Source: a virus
IMG/VR virus record: IMGVR_UViG_3300050016_000385
Location: 1-59,939 of that record
Length of the DNA stretch: 59,939 bases
Strand: one strand, 5' to 3'
Below the pieces are notes generated by a model that did no database searches, was not told the DNA's origin, and saw only the letters and a program-made list of their open reading frames with translations. Below are positions 43,720-51,621 of the stretch, piece by piece (the stretch's first letter is position 1; each line of letters starts with the position of its first letter). The position numbers and the translations under genes were made by a program.

Positions 43720-43763
43720 TCTTCCCGTGGCCCAAAGGAAAGCCTGCTTGTTAGTGATTGAAG

Positions 43764-45422
43764 CTAGTTGTTGAGCACTTCGATTTTCAGATCCTGCATT
43801 TGCGGTGGGGTCGTGCTTTCAGCGCCGCTGGTCTGCAGGAATACGAAGAACACAGCGTCCTGATCGAGCACGTCCGCGGTGATGGCTGCGGTCGAGCCTT
43901 CGATGTAGGGGTTGCCGATGGTCCCCTGAGCGCTCACCTGCTCAATGCCAAAGCCGCCCGGCATGATGGTGCCGGTTGTGCCAATGGCGTTTACGGTCCA
44001 GTCGCATTCCTCGTGGTACTTGATCGCAGCCGTGCCAGTGGCGGTGATGTCGCCGGCAAGTTTGCAGATGATCAAAGGCGTTCCGGTAGAGAAGTCGGTG
44101 ATGTCGCCGATTTCCACGTCGATGCCGGTAGCGGTGCCGCCCGTCGAAGGTGTGGCCGTCACGTCGAAGGAGAAGCGGACGGTGCCGCCGATTCCCAGGT
44201 TCTGCAGGAAGCCAGTGGGCAACTGCACGGTTCCTACTACGCCAAGCTGCCCAGCAGTCAAGGCGGGAGTCGCCGTAAACGGCCCGTAGTTCAACTGAAA
44301 CCCATAGCCTGGCCGCTGGCTCGGTCGATAGGCAAAGGTGGTGTGGCTTTGCGGGTTGGGATTGTAGGCCGCCGCGATTCCGCCAGATTGGGGGATCAGC
44401 GAGGTCGTAGTCACCGGGCCCAACATGGTGGCCGCGGATCCAATCGCGCAAACCGGATAGGCGGTGAAGGTGGTCGAGAGCGTGCAGTTTGAAGCCGTTA
44501 CTGGCAGGACATAGGCGGCGCTGTTGTAGGTCAACCCTCCCCAAGGGAGCCACCCATAGGCGCCGGTCGAAGCTGCTGGCGAGTTGTACTGCAGCACGTT
44601 GGTGCCGGAAGCGCTGGGAGTCAGGGTGTGAGTAACGGAAGCCACACTCCAACCGCCGAGCGCGTCGATGTAGATGTCGCCTGCAACCTCCGCGCTGTTC
44701 GGCCAGGTGCCGCCGGTGGTGGCCGACTGACAAACCAAGCCTGCGGTCGCGGCGCAAGTCAGGTTCGCGCTGGCCGTCGGTACGGCCAAAGCCGTGAGCG
44801 TCGAGGGCTGCAGGTTATACCACGCTGGGCCAGTCCCTGAAATATCGTTAATGAGCTGGTTGGCTTGCAGCGTGCCGCCCACAGTGGCCGCCGTCGTGAT
44901 GGTCGCAGCGGTGCAGCCATCGTCATAGAACTTTTGGTCAACGATCACCGTGCCCGCTTTTCCGCCGAGATCGTTCAACGCCTCGCGCAGTCCGCACGTG
45001 CCGGAACGCAGATTGAAGCTGTAGTGCGAGTTCGCCGGGCTCATGTTGATGGTGCAGGTTGAGCTGGTGAGGGTCGGCGCCGTCTCAGTCACGGTTTCCG
45101 TGTTCGCCGAAACTGCATCGATGATGTTGACGCTGGCATTGGCGTTGAACGGCTGGACGCCGCGCACTCCGGCATGGACCGCCTCGAAGCAGGCTTCCGC
45201 CGGGAAGGTGTAAGTCCCGCCCATTCCCGAATTGAAGGTGGAAGGGATGTTGTAGTTGAACTGGCTGGCGACGCGCTGGTTGTCGATGGCCCACGCGCTT
45301 AGCCCGTAGTTTCCGGCGCTCGAGTTCGCGTTGTAGCCGCCGCCGCTTTGCGAGAATGCCAGAGCCGTCGAGAGTACGATGACGAGCGCCAGCAGTGAGG
45401 TTACGATCCGACGTGGTTTCAT
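43764..45422 (-). CDS. Exported beta-rich protein, fibre/appendage candidate
   Basis: 552 residues from ATG 45422, with AGGAG upstream. Signal peptide (residues 1-25, MKPRRIVTSLLALVIVLSTA then LAFS, followed by Gln). The mature part is rich in Thr, Ser, Gly, Asn and paired Cys (for example TCTINM, GTCGLREAL, DDGCTAATI), with a C-terminal jelly-roll-like stretch (about 380-552, FSFDVTATPSTGGTATGIDV, DAVFFVFLQTSGAES). No enzyme motif. It lies between two other exported proteins. Tail fibre or secreted surface protein. Confidence 0.65.
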   Translation of the reverse strand: MKPRRIVTSLLALVIVLSTALAFSQSGGGYNANSSAGNYGLSAWAIDNQRVASQFNYNIPSTFNSGMGGTYTFPAEACFEAVHAGVRGVQPFNANASVNIIDAVSANTETVTETAPTLTSSTCTINMSPANSHYSFNLRSGTCGLREALNDLGGKAGTVIVDQKFYDDGCTAATITTAATVGGTLQANQLINDISGTGPAWYNLQPSTLTALAVPTASANLTCAATAGLVCQSATTGGTWPNSAEVAGDIYIDALGGWSVASVTHTLTPSASGTNVLQYNSPAASTGAYGWLPWGGLTYNSAAYVLPVTASNCTLSTTFTAYPVCAIGSAATMLGPVTTTSLIPQSGGIAAAYNPNPQSHTTFAYRPSQRPGYGFQLNYGPFTATPALTAGQLGVVGTVQLPTGFLQNLGIGGTVRFSFDVTATPSTGGTATGIDVEIGDITDFSTGTPLIICKLAGDITATGTAAIKYHEECDWTVNAIGTTGTIMPGGFGIEQVSAQGTIGNPYIEGSTAAITADVLDQDAVFFVFLQTSGAESTTPPQMQDLKIEVLNN

Positions 45423-45534
45423 TGGGTGTTTGCTCCTGAGTTGGAAGTAATGAATTCCGGAATCTAGTTGCACAGTGCGAACGGAAGAAACGCGACGGAA
45501 ATCCATTGGACCCTGATCGTCGCTGATTTGACCA

Positions 45535-47325
45535 TCACTGATAGACGCAAAAACTGTTGCGCTCGGCGGTGAGAGTGCCCGCACCATTCGCGGCGGCTTG
45601 CAGCACTACGCTGCCAGCGGTAGTGGACGTCGTCACACCGGCAGTGACAATGGCTGGAAAGTCGGTCGCGGCGGTAACCGTGCCCGTGTTAGCGACCGAC
45701 TGAGAACCAGTCCCGACGCTGGACTTCCAGGTTCCTGTGGTCGCCGTGACTGCGCTGGTCATGTTGAGACTGACGGTCGCGCCCGCGGGCACTAGCACCT
45801 TGAACTGAGGGCCAGCCGTTGCTGCAGATGCCTGCCACGTGATTTGACACGTCAGCGTGTAGGTGTTCGAGGCGGCAGCGTAAAAGAACACCGGAGGAAT
45901 GTTTGAGAACGATGTGGTCGCGTTCGTGTAAGTGGGACTGACGGCAATCGTGACCGGGATCTGCTGCACCCCCGAGAACGCGTGCAGCCCTTGATGCAAC
46001 ATGAAATCATTGGGCGATCCGTAGATGATATCGGTCGCGACGAAAGGAGGGGGAGCCGAGGTTTCCGTGAAAGACAGTGCTCCAAGTCCCAAGGTTGCAG
46101 GCGCGCTCTGGTCGGCCAGTTTGAGGTTTAACTGAGTTCCGGAACCAAACAAACCGGTATAACCGCTAGTGACGCCGCCGAACAAAAGATTGGGACTCGC
46201 TCCCGTCAACACCACGCCCCCGGCATGGGAGATATTCAGCCGGTCGGAGAAATCCACGCTGAAGCCTTCATCCGCGCTGTGGGCGACGTTCCGCCAGTTG
46301 AGTTGATCGGTTTGCGCCAGCCGCAGGAAGCCGCTGGCGGCTGGGTTCGCGGCGGTAGAGACAATGGAACCAGAATTAATGAAAAGGAAAAAGCCGGTGC
46401 CCCCGAGGAAGTTGGCGTTGCCGTTGAAGGTGGCGTTGCCCTGCACATTCAGTGTCCCGCCGATATTCAGCCCGCTTGCGATCGACTGCACCAAAGTGTT
46501 CGGGGGGTTGGTGAAAATCGGAGTCGGGTAGAAGACGCCACTGGTCGAACAGTTCCCGGTGGGCGCACCGTTTGAGATGTTGATCGTGGCCGCAGCCCCG
46601 CCATACATACACCAAGTCTGCGGGAAGCCGGAGATTTGGCTGCCGTTCTTGTTGACCAAGTTAACGGTGTAATAAGTTCCGGTGGGTACGAGCTGGTCGC
46701 TGAGATAAACCGAGCAGAAGCTAGTATTGAGGGCTTGCGGCGTCGCTCCGGTCACGAGCGGCACGCTTTGCGCGTACTGCGTCCAGCCGGTCACCGTGCC
46801 TTGGATGGTTTCCCCGCCCGAGGTGGTGCTGATGGCCACTCCGTAACCCGTGGCGGAATTCGGCTGCACCCCGGGCGCATTGACGTAGACCGTGCCCATG
46901 CCGCTGAGGTTGATCTTGGCCTCCGGCGAGACCGCGCCCACTCCGCCGGCTCCGATGTAGTAGAGAACGACGTAGTAGGTGCCGGCCGCAAGCGTCCCGG
47001 CGCTGCTGTAGCCGAGGGAAAGGACGGGACTCGCAAGGGCGTCAGGAACCCCCACCACGTTGCCCTGGGCGCTGGTGTAGCAGGCGCTTTGCTCGGTGGC
47101 GATGGTCGCGGTTCCCGCGATGATGGCGGGCTGGCTGAGACTGAAAGTTAACGCGCCGTAGTTGACCGGGCCGCCGGTCGCCGTCTGCACCTGCCCCAAG
47201 ATGACACTCGAAGGGCCGGCTGAGGATCCGGGACCGGGGACGACCTGAGCGCAGATTTGCGGGGTTAGAAGCCCGCAGAGGGCCAAAACCGCCAAGCGGA
47301 AGTTATGCGGGAATTTGCGCAGCAT
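45535..47325 (-). CDS. Exported beta-rich tail-fibre-like protein
   Basis: 596 residues from ATG 47325 (TTG 47346 also in frame). Signal peptide with a long n-region (MLRKFPHNFRLAVLALCGLL then TPQICA), Gln next. The mature part resembles phage fibres: repeated VQGNATFNGNANFLGG, GFLRLAQTDQLNWRN and SGLNIGGTLN motifs (about 290-380), then a C-terminal beta domain (470-596). It overlaps the upstream 77-aa gene by 23 nt. Similar in design to the products at 6641, 41342 and 43764. Confidence 0.65.
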   Translation of the reverse strand: MLRKFPHNFRLAVLALCGLLTPQICAQVVPGPGSSAGPSSVILGQVQTATGGPVNYGALTFSLSQPAIIAGTATIATEQSACYTSAQGNVVGVPDALASPVLSLGYSSAGTLAAGTYYVVLYYIGAGGVGAVSPEAKINLSGMGTVYVNAPGVQPNSATGYGVAISTTSGGETIQGTVTGWTQYAQSVPLVTGATPQALNTSFCSVYLSDQLVPTGTYYTVNLVNKNGSQISGFPQTWCMYGGAAATINISNGAPTGNCSTSGVFYPTPIFTNPPNTLVQSIASGLNIGGTLNVQGNATFNGNANFLGGTGFFLFINSGSIVSTAANPAASGFLRLAQTDQLNWRNVAHSADEGFSVDFSDRLNISHAGGVVLTGASPNLLFGGVTSGYTGLFGSGTQLNLKLADQSAPATLGLGALSFTETSAPPPFVATDIIYGSPNDFMLHQGLHAFSGVQQIPVTIAVSPTYTNATTSFSNIPPVFFYAAASNTYTLTCQITWQASAATAGPQFKVLVPAGATVSLNMTSAVTATTGTWKSSVGTGSQSVANTGTVTAATDFPAIVTAGVTTSTTAGSVVLQAAANGAGTLTAERNSFCVYQ

Positions 47326-47536
47326 TTTGCTCAGTGGATGATGCAACTGGCGTGGAAGCCGCCACGGGCGCGGCTTGCGGCGTTTGTTTCTGAATTTGTC
47401 GCAGCAGTTTCCGCCGTTCGCGGCGCGTAGCGAGAGGAAGCGCGCGGGCCAGCCGCGACACGATGGGTGCGCCGTGGTTGTGGTAGAGCTTGCGGCGCAG
47501 TTCGATATGCTCCGGGTTGAGGCTTTCTGGGTTCAT
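47303..47536 (-). CDS. 77-aa basic protein with Ala/Thr tail
   Basis: ATG 47536 follows GAGG and overlaps the upstream stop (ATGA). Residues 10-50 are basic and helical (ELRRKLYHNHG, RRERRKLLRQIQKQ), the rest a Pro/Ala/Thr tail. Could bind nucleic acid. No family recognised. Confidence 0.5.
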   Translation of the reverse strand: MNPESLNPEHIELRRKLYHNHGAPIVSRLARALPLATRRERRKLLRQIQKQTPQAAPVAASTPVASSTEQNAAQIPA

Positions 47537-47628
47537 CCGTTCCTCGCGGTCAGAATGGAGGCGGCGAGGAGAAGGGCGGCGAACAAGAGAGGCCCCCAGG
47601 CGGGACGGTTGTCGAAGAAGCGGGTCAT
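47533..47628 (-). CDS. 31-aa single-pass membrane microprotein
   Basis: ATG 47628 shares a base with the upstream stop (TGATG), and its own stop overlaps the next start (ATGA). The peptide has a polar head (MTRFFDNRPAWG), a hydrophobic helix (PLLFAALLLAASIL) and a short basic tail. Bilateral overlap argues for translation. With the 33-aa peptide behind the portal it forms a pair of tiny membrane proteins in the late operon; possible lysis or membrane-tethering roles. Confidence 0.5.
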   Translation of the reverse strand: MTRFFDNRPAWGPLLFAALLLAASILTARNG

Positions 47629-47951
47629 CAGAATTGCGGCGGTTGTCGCATCTCGCCATCCGCAAGAGCGGGACTCCATGGCGTCGGCAGGCCGCGCAAC
47701 TCGCGTTCTGCGTTGGTGCGCTCTTGGTGGATCGTGCCGTCGCGGTGATCTTGAACGCATTTGTTGTAGGGGTTCCACATGACGGGATCGTTGTCGTCCC
47801 AACGCTTCAGTGCTTCGAGCGCCGTCAGTTCCGGAACTACTTGGTTGGAATAGCGTCCCACCGTCGCATGAGCCATGAGGCGGATGGCGCACCAGTAGAC
47901 CAGCCCCCTCGGCATCCGCCATGCAAGCCAGATTAAGATTCGTTCCCTCAT
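47628..47951 (-). CDS. Hypothetical phage protein, 107 aa
   Basis: N-terminal amphipathic helix with several Trp (RILIWLAWRMPRGLVYWCAI), then AHATVGRYSNQVVPELTALE and a C-terminal Pro-rich tail. The AxATxGxYxxxxxPxLxAxxA pattern recurs in small proteins of many phages, without known function. Starts 3 nt after the upstream stop. Confidence 0.65.
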   Translation of the reverse strand: MRERILIWLAWRMPRGLVYWCAIRLMAHATVGRYSNQVVPELTALEALKRWDDNDPVMWNPYNKCVQDHRDGTIHQERTNAERELRGLPTPWSPALADGEMRQPPQF

Positions 47952-47954
47952 CGC

Positions 47955-48113
47955 TTAACCCCTTATGAAACCAACGACTTGCGCTGACTCGGCGTGTGTT
48001 TTCAAGACTTTACGGTGTTTCCAATGCCTCGTAAGTCGTTGATGTTTCCTTACGACCGAATGGAAACGGCCAGAGCGATGCGGGTTTCCAAAGGTATGGG
48101 TTGGGAACCTCAT
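47955..48113 (-). CDS. 52-aa very basic peptide, possible gene
   Basis: ATG 48113 overlaps the recombinase stop (ATGA), and the stop lies 3 nt before the next start. Composition is rich in His, Arg and Lys (HRSGRFHSVVRKHQRLTRHW). Coupling at both ends suggests expression, but the region also contains inverted repeats that could be a recombination site, so it might be non-coding. Confidence 0.4.
   Translation of the reverse strand: MRFPTHTFGNPHRSGRFHSVVRKHQRLTRHWKHRKVLKTHAESAQVVGFIRG
47972..48041. repeat. Inverted repeat beside serine recombinase
   Basis: CAACGACTT (47,972-47,980) and AAGTCGTTG (48,033-48,041) are perfect 9-bp inverted copies. GTTTCC occurs at about 48,017 and 48,044, with GGAAAC at 48,062 as an inverted partner. 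They lie directly downstream of the recombinase gene and may be its crossover or accessory sites. No copy elsewhere in the window was found by eye. Confidence 0.4.
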
Positions 48114-48751
48114 CCGAGCAGCTTTCCGAGCCTCACGATGATCACGGCGCAGGCCAGGACCGCCGCCAGGGCTCGGGCGCCGACATGCTGGCGCCACAGC
48201 GTCGTCTTCGAAGGACCTTTCACCGGATCGATCTTGCGGCCCGGGATATGGCCCTCGGTGCGGGCTTTCTTCAGGCCATCCTTGGTGCGCTCGGCGATGA
48301 CGTTGCGCTCGAACTCGGCGAACACCGCCAGGATGCCGAACAAAAGCTTTCCCATGGGAGTGGTGAGATCGAAGTTGTCTTTGACGCTAACGAAATCCAC
48401 CTTGGCCGAGAGCAGGTCGCCGACGGTCTTGTGCAGGTGCTGCACGCTGCGACCGAAACGATCGAGGCGCAGGACGGCGACCGCCTGGATATCGCGCAAG
48501 CCCTTGGTCGCATCCGCCATCAATTCATCGAGCTGGGGACGGGAGGCTTTGGTGCCGGAAACGCCGCGGTCCACGTACTCGCGGATGATGGTGTGCTTCT
48601 GGGCTACGCACCAGGCTCGCAGCTCCAGCAACTGCACTTCTGGATCCTGGCCGCGGAACTGGTGTCCGCCGGCTTCGTGGTGCGAGGAGGGATTCTTGCC
48701 GCAGATCTCACATTTGTCGGTGGAAACGCGGGCATAGAGGGCGACGTTCAT
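48110..48751 (-). CDS. Serine recombinase (resolvase/invertase type) with zinc-like insert
   Basis: 213 residues from ATG 48751. Catalytic domain: ALYARVST with nucleophile Ser10 and Arg8, LRLDRFGRS (94-102) with the conserved Arg residues, and the E-helix LFGILAVFAEFERNVIAERT (137-156). Residues 13-34 are an insertion between the Ser motif and the normally following QDPEVQLLELR, carrying CEIC and several His, probably a zinc knuckle. The C-terminal 40 residues are too short and poorly matched for a normal HTH, so DNA targeting may differ or be weak. It could invert a segment, resolve multimers or be a remnant. Confidence 0.85.
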   Translation of the reverse strand: MNVALYARVSTDKCEICGKNPSSHHEAGGHQFRGQDPEVQLLELRAWCVAQKHTIIREYVDRGVSGTKASRPQLDELMADATKGLRDIQAVAVLRLDRFGRSVQHLHKTVGDLLSAKVDFVSVKDNFDLTTPMGKLLFGILAVFAEFERNVIAERTKDGLKKARTEGHIPGRKIDPVKGPSKTTLWRQHVGARALAAVLACAVIIVRLGKLLG

Positions 48752-48815
48752 GCTGCCGCCTCGTCGGAGATATATTTCCAAGGCAAAAGGTTTTTAGTAG
48801 AGTTGCACGCGCAGC

Positions 48816-48992
48816 CTAGCTCGCCAGGCTATTCACGTCCCCGTCGCTCTCGGTCCACTCCCTGAACTTGCGCTCCAAGGCGGCGAAGATTCTTCGCTCG
48901 CTGGCCGCTCGTTGCGCCTGCTTCAGCCAGAACCCGGCCGCGCCGATCACATACACTTCCTCGGGATTCAGCGCCACTAAGGCTTTAGCCAT
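48816..48992 (-). CDS. 58-aa helical microprotein
   Basis: ATG 48992 to TAG 48816. Starts MAKALVALNPEEVYVIGAAG, then a Lys/Gln/Ala/Arg-rich helix (FWLKQAQRAASERRIFAALE) and an acidic end. Strong coding-like third-position GC. Too short for most callers. Unknown function. Confidence 0.5.
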   Translation of the reverse strand: MAKALVALNPEEVYVIGAAGFWLKQAQRAASERRIFAALERKFREWTESDGDVNSLAS

Positions 48993-49004
48993 CCCATCCG
49001 TCTT

Positions 49005-49331
49005 TCATCGGTACGCCAGGTAGGTAACCAGAGCCTTTGCGCCTTCCCAGGCCAGGCCGGTCAGGATCGAGGTGAGGGCGATGTTGGCGATGCGGTACCG
49101 ACTGACGGCCTTCGTCAAGCTGTCGATTTCTTTATCTTTCAAGCCCATGGCCCGCTCGTGGCGCCGGATCCGGGTCCAACTCTCGTTGACCGCACGCACC
49201 AGTTCGGAGTTGTCGACCGATTCATACTGCCGGGACCGGTCCATCGCGTTGTAGGTGCCGACGGCTTTGGCGTGGTCTATGGCGTTGTGCATGGAGTCGA
49301 TGCGTGAGATTAAAGGCTTGATGAAGTGCAC
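49005..49331 (-). CDS. Hypothetical protein with C-terminal membrane segment
   Basis: 108 residues from GTG 49331, just after the upstream stop (49,333); ATG 49292 is an alternative. The middle is a charged coiled coil (residues 40-80, VRAVNESWTRIRRHERAMGL, KDKEIDSLTKAVSRYR). The C-terminus is moderately hydrophobic (IANIALTSILTGLAWEGAKA). This layout recalls small phage membrane-anchored helical proteins; a spanin or holin partner is possible. Confidence 0.55.
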   Translation of the reverse strand: MHFIKPLISRIDSMHNAIDHAKAVGTYNAMDRSRQYESVDNSELVRAVNESWTRIRRHERAMGLKDKEIDSLTKAVSRYRIANIALTSILTGLAWEGAKALVTYLAYR

Positions 49332-49332
49332 A

Positions 49333-49722
49333 TCAGGCGATGGCGGGTCGGATGTAATTCCGCCACTGCATCCCGGGCTGGGAAAACAGGACGCGGGAGG
49401 AAACTTGGATGTTGCGCGATCGGCTCCGGGCAAATGCCGTTTTATCGCCCGCCATGGGGATCTGGTAGTGGAGTTTGTCCCCGTAGTTGTGGACTTTGGC
49501 GAAGGGAAGCACGTTGCCCGTCCCGAGGGGCCCGTCGAAGAACCGCTGCATCTTCTGTGTAATCGCTTTGAAAAACAGGAAGATTTTCCCGTGCTGGTCG
49601 AACCTGCCGAGTTTCAATGTTTTGAGCCGGTGGAGTTCGGCGCGCGGGCGGAATTCAGTCGGACGCTCCCAGCGAAAATCCTGCCCTGTGTAGAAGCAGG
49701 GAACTAGATCAGTTGCAGCCAT
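49333..49722 (-). CDS. Hypothetical protein, 129 aa
   Basis: Mixed alpha/beta, aromatic- and basic-rich, with PCFYTGQDFRWERPTEFRPR, FFKAITQKMQRFFDGPLG and HNYGDKLHYQIP. No Cys pattern. ATG 49722 is preferred; the frame is open further upstream to ATG 49827 with plausible text, so the true N-terminus may lie in the 173-nt gap before the next gene. Function unknown. Confidence 0.55.
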   Translation of the reverse strand: MAATDLVPCFYTGQDFRWERPTEFRPRAELHRLKTLKLGRFDQHGKIFLFFKAITQKMQRFFDGPLGTGNVLPFAKVHNYGDKLHYQIPMAGDKTAFARSRSRNIQVSSRVLFSQPGMQWRNYIRPAIA

Positions 49723-49895
49723 GATGGGAAGGATTTGGGGCGCACTTGTCCCCGCTAAGGAAGGATCTTTGAAAAGCGCCGGGCATCGACCGGGTATGCA
49801 GTTGCCGCGCTCTTGGGGAAAGAGCATGGGGTTCGTATCCGGAACCACTGTAGGGCAAACGGGCAGGGAAGCGAAGTTACCGATGGGCCGTATCG

Positions 49896-50180
49896 TTAGA
49901 ATTCTGAGGCTGAGCGCTCGGAGGCGGAGGCAGGTTCCGAGGGGGAAGGCGGAGACGGAGACGGAGACAGAAACGACGGGCGCGTTGCGGAGGCGACGAT
50001 GTTGTAGCGGCGGCACAATCCGGCCTCGGCATATTCGAGCAGACCGCTCATGGTCGGTTCGCAGCCGTCTTTCCAGAAGAGTTCGAGTACGAAGTCCCCG
50101 AGGCGACGCACGGGCGCGGCGGCGGCGACCGACCCGGCGGAATCGAGAAGACGTTGCTTCCAGTCGTTAAAAGCGGCCAC
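49896..50180 (-). CDS. Small protein with Ser/Pro repeat tail
   Basis: 94 residues from GTG 50180, preceded by GGGGGAGGTG. Residues 1-62 are helical (WKQRLLDSAGSVAAAAPVRRLGD; GLLEYAEAGLCRRYN). Residues 67-90 are a simple Ser/Pro repeat encoded by GGAGAC-type tandem hexamers near 49,950-49,972. Unknown. Confidence 0.55.
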   Translation of the reverse strand: MAAFNDWKQRLLDSAGSVAAAAPVRRLGDFVLELFWKDGCEPTMSGLLEYAEAGLCRRYNIVASATRPSFLSPSPSPPSPSEPASASERSASEF

Positions 50181-50309
50181 GCTACACCTCCCCCGAGGTT
50201 AAAGAAAGAATGCGCCTTCTGGTGCACTGGAATCTGTGCACTTTTGAACATTTTTGAAACAGGGAAGAGGGTGGGTCTTGAATGGCCGCTTGGGTGGCCG
50301 CGATGAGTC

Positions 50310-50340
50310 GGAAGGCCCGCCCCGGTTGAGCGGGCCTTCC
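50310..50340. terminator. Perfect 11-bp hairpin, bidirectional terminator-like
   Basis: GGAAGGCCCGC (50,310-50,320) and GCGGGCCTTCC (50,330-50,340) pair perfectly around a 9-nt loop in the 193-nt gap 50,181-50,373. There is no T run on either strand, so it may act as a strong pause or processing stem. Apart from this hairpin and the ribosome site of the next gene I see nothing in the gap. Confidence 0.6.
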
Positions 50341-50373
50341 GCTACTAGCACGCGCGTGTCTGACGCCCGCTTT

Positions 50374-50586
50374 CTAGGCGGCGACGTTCGCCCAGCTTGG
50401 GCTGATCCCACACTCCTTCAAGAATTCTTCATGGAAGCCGGGTGACCCATTGGGAATGGCCGTCCCCAAGGCCTCGGCGATCTCGTAGAGGTACTTCTTT
50501 TCCGTCGCCGTGGTCGCGCGTTTGGCATAGCGGGAGAGGGTGGTGGTGACGGTTGAGAGTGGGACTTTCAGGTTAACGTCGAACAT
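50374..50586 (-). CDS. 70-aa helical hypothetical protein
   Basis: ATG 50586 with a strong AGGAGG 8 nt upstream, so well translated. All-helical (TVTTTLSRYAKRATTATEKK; FHEEFLKECGIS). No family recognised. Near the start of the leftward block, next to other small proteins. Confidence 0.65.
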   Translation of the reverse strand: MFDVNLKVPLSTVTTTLSRYAKRATTATEKKYLYEIAEALGTAIPNGSPGFHEEFLKECGISPSWANVAA

Positions 50587-50675
50587 GAGTGTGGCCTCCT
50601 AGTGGTTCTCCCTCACAGATACATCTAGGGGAGGGAGGGAGCAAGGGCGGGGGAATCAGGGAAGTAAACAGGAGG

Positions 50676-51131
50676 CTAGTTCTGCGGTTTGTGGCACCAG
50701 TGCTTCCCGTCCTCGGCGGTGAGTAGGATGCGGGATTTGTCGGTGCAAGTCCATCGTTGTTTTAACGGGTAGCACATCAGTTCTGCGTAACACAAGCTCT
50801 GGTCAGGGGAGTACAGGCACGCGTCCCGGTTGTAGTTCCAATCGGCCTCATATCCCGCAGGACACTGCGCGTGGTCGGCGGCGATAATCTTAAGGTCGGA
50901 AGGCTCCCCCTTGATTGCCGGTACGTCTATCGGCTCGGACGGTGCGAGCAACTTCTTTAGGTCAACGAGAAAGTCGCCCGCGTTATCTTCAAGGTGCCAG
51001 CGGCCTTCGGGGTCTTGCCAGAGACATACATTATCTTGTGGACAGCGCGGGACAAAGCCTATCGCATCCTGTCCCCAACCCATCCCCACCATCCCCAAGA
51101 TTGCCAGCAATAGGCAGAGCAGCCGTTTCAT
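50676..51131 (-). CDS. Exported Cys-rich hypothetical protein
   Basis: 151 residues with signal peptide MKRLLCLLLAILGMVGMGWG then Gln. The mature part has about 10 Cys (for example PRCPQDNVCLW, HAQCPAGYEA, DACLY, SLCYAELMC, HWCHKPQ), suggesting disulphide bonds in the periplasm. No family recognised. An exported phage product at the start of the late block may act on the host envelope or against competing phages. Confidence 0.6.
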   Translation of the reverse strand: MKRLLCLLLAILGMVGMGWGQDAIGFVPRCPQDNVCLWQDPEGRWHLEDNAGDFLVDLKKLLAPSEPIDVPAIKGEPSDLKIIAADHAQCPAGYEADWNYNRDACLYSPDQSLCYAELMCYPLKQRWTCTDKSRILLTAEDGKHWCHKPQN

Positions 51132-51144
51132 GTCTTCACCTTCT

Positions 51145-51621
51145 TCACCTTGGACCAGCGGCGGGCTTGGGGAGGCTTGCGATAAAAGCGGCTCCGGCCA
51201 GAGCGCTGGCGGCGATAATACGGAACGAAAACAACGTCAGGTCTGGAATGGCAAATCGCGACATGGAATCCCATTCGCGGTGCTGGTCTCCCACAGGATC
51301 ACCTTCCTCCACCTCCCAAGATTCGTATGAAGCCACAGGTTGATCGGCTTTCTCTGGCGTTGTAGTAGGAACGGCAAGTGGGGCAGGCGGTTTAGGGTAC
51401 CGAGGCCCAGCCCAAACCCAACCATAACCCATGCGCTGACCACCAAGATCGTTTGTCCCCTTCCAAGGAATCCAGGCACAGCAGTACGCGAGCATAAAGA
51501 AATAGAGAATGAGGGTAACGCGTTGCGCTTTTCTCATAAGTAGGTACTCACGCCGCATCATCGCCATCGCCGCCCCGAAGCCGAATTCGGCACCCGCCGA
51601 AGCCGGCGAATCGCTAGCCAC
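51145..51621 (-). CDS. Two-helix membrane protein
   Basis: 158 residues from GTG 51621, directly after the upstream stop (TAAGTG); ATG 51558 is an alternative. Membrane segments near residues 35-55 (VTLILYFFMLAYCCAWIPW) and 130-150 (TLFSFRIIAASALAGAAFIA), with a Pro-rich loop between (70-120). Function unknown; an envelope or superinfection role is possible. Confidence 0.55.
   Translation of the reverse strand: MASDSPASAGAEFGFGAAMAMMRREYLLMRKAQRVTLILYFFMLAYCCAWIPWKGTNDLGGQRMGYGWVWAGPRYPKPPAPLAVPTTTPEKADQPVASYESWEVEEGDPVGDQHREWDSMSRFAIPDLTLFSFRIIAASALAGAAFIASLPKPAAGPR

Noticed and set aside
43610-43735. N-terminal extension of the HAD gene
   Set aside because: The upstream 42 residues are Arg/Pro/Ala-rich and lack the fold; the ATG at 43609 gives the normal motif I position.
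48752-48815. AT-rich stretch before the recombinase as a promoter
   Set aside because: No -35/-10 pair at 16-18 bp spacing could be placed; left unassigned.
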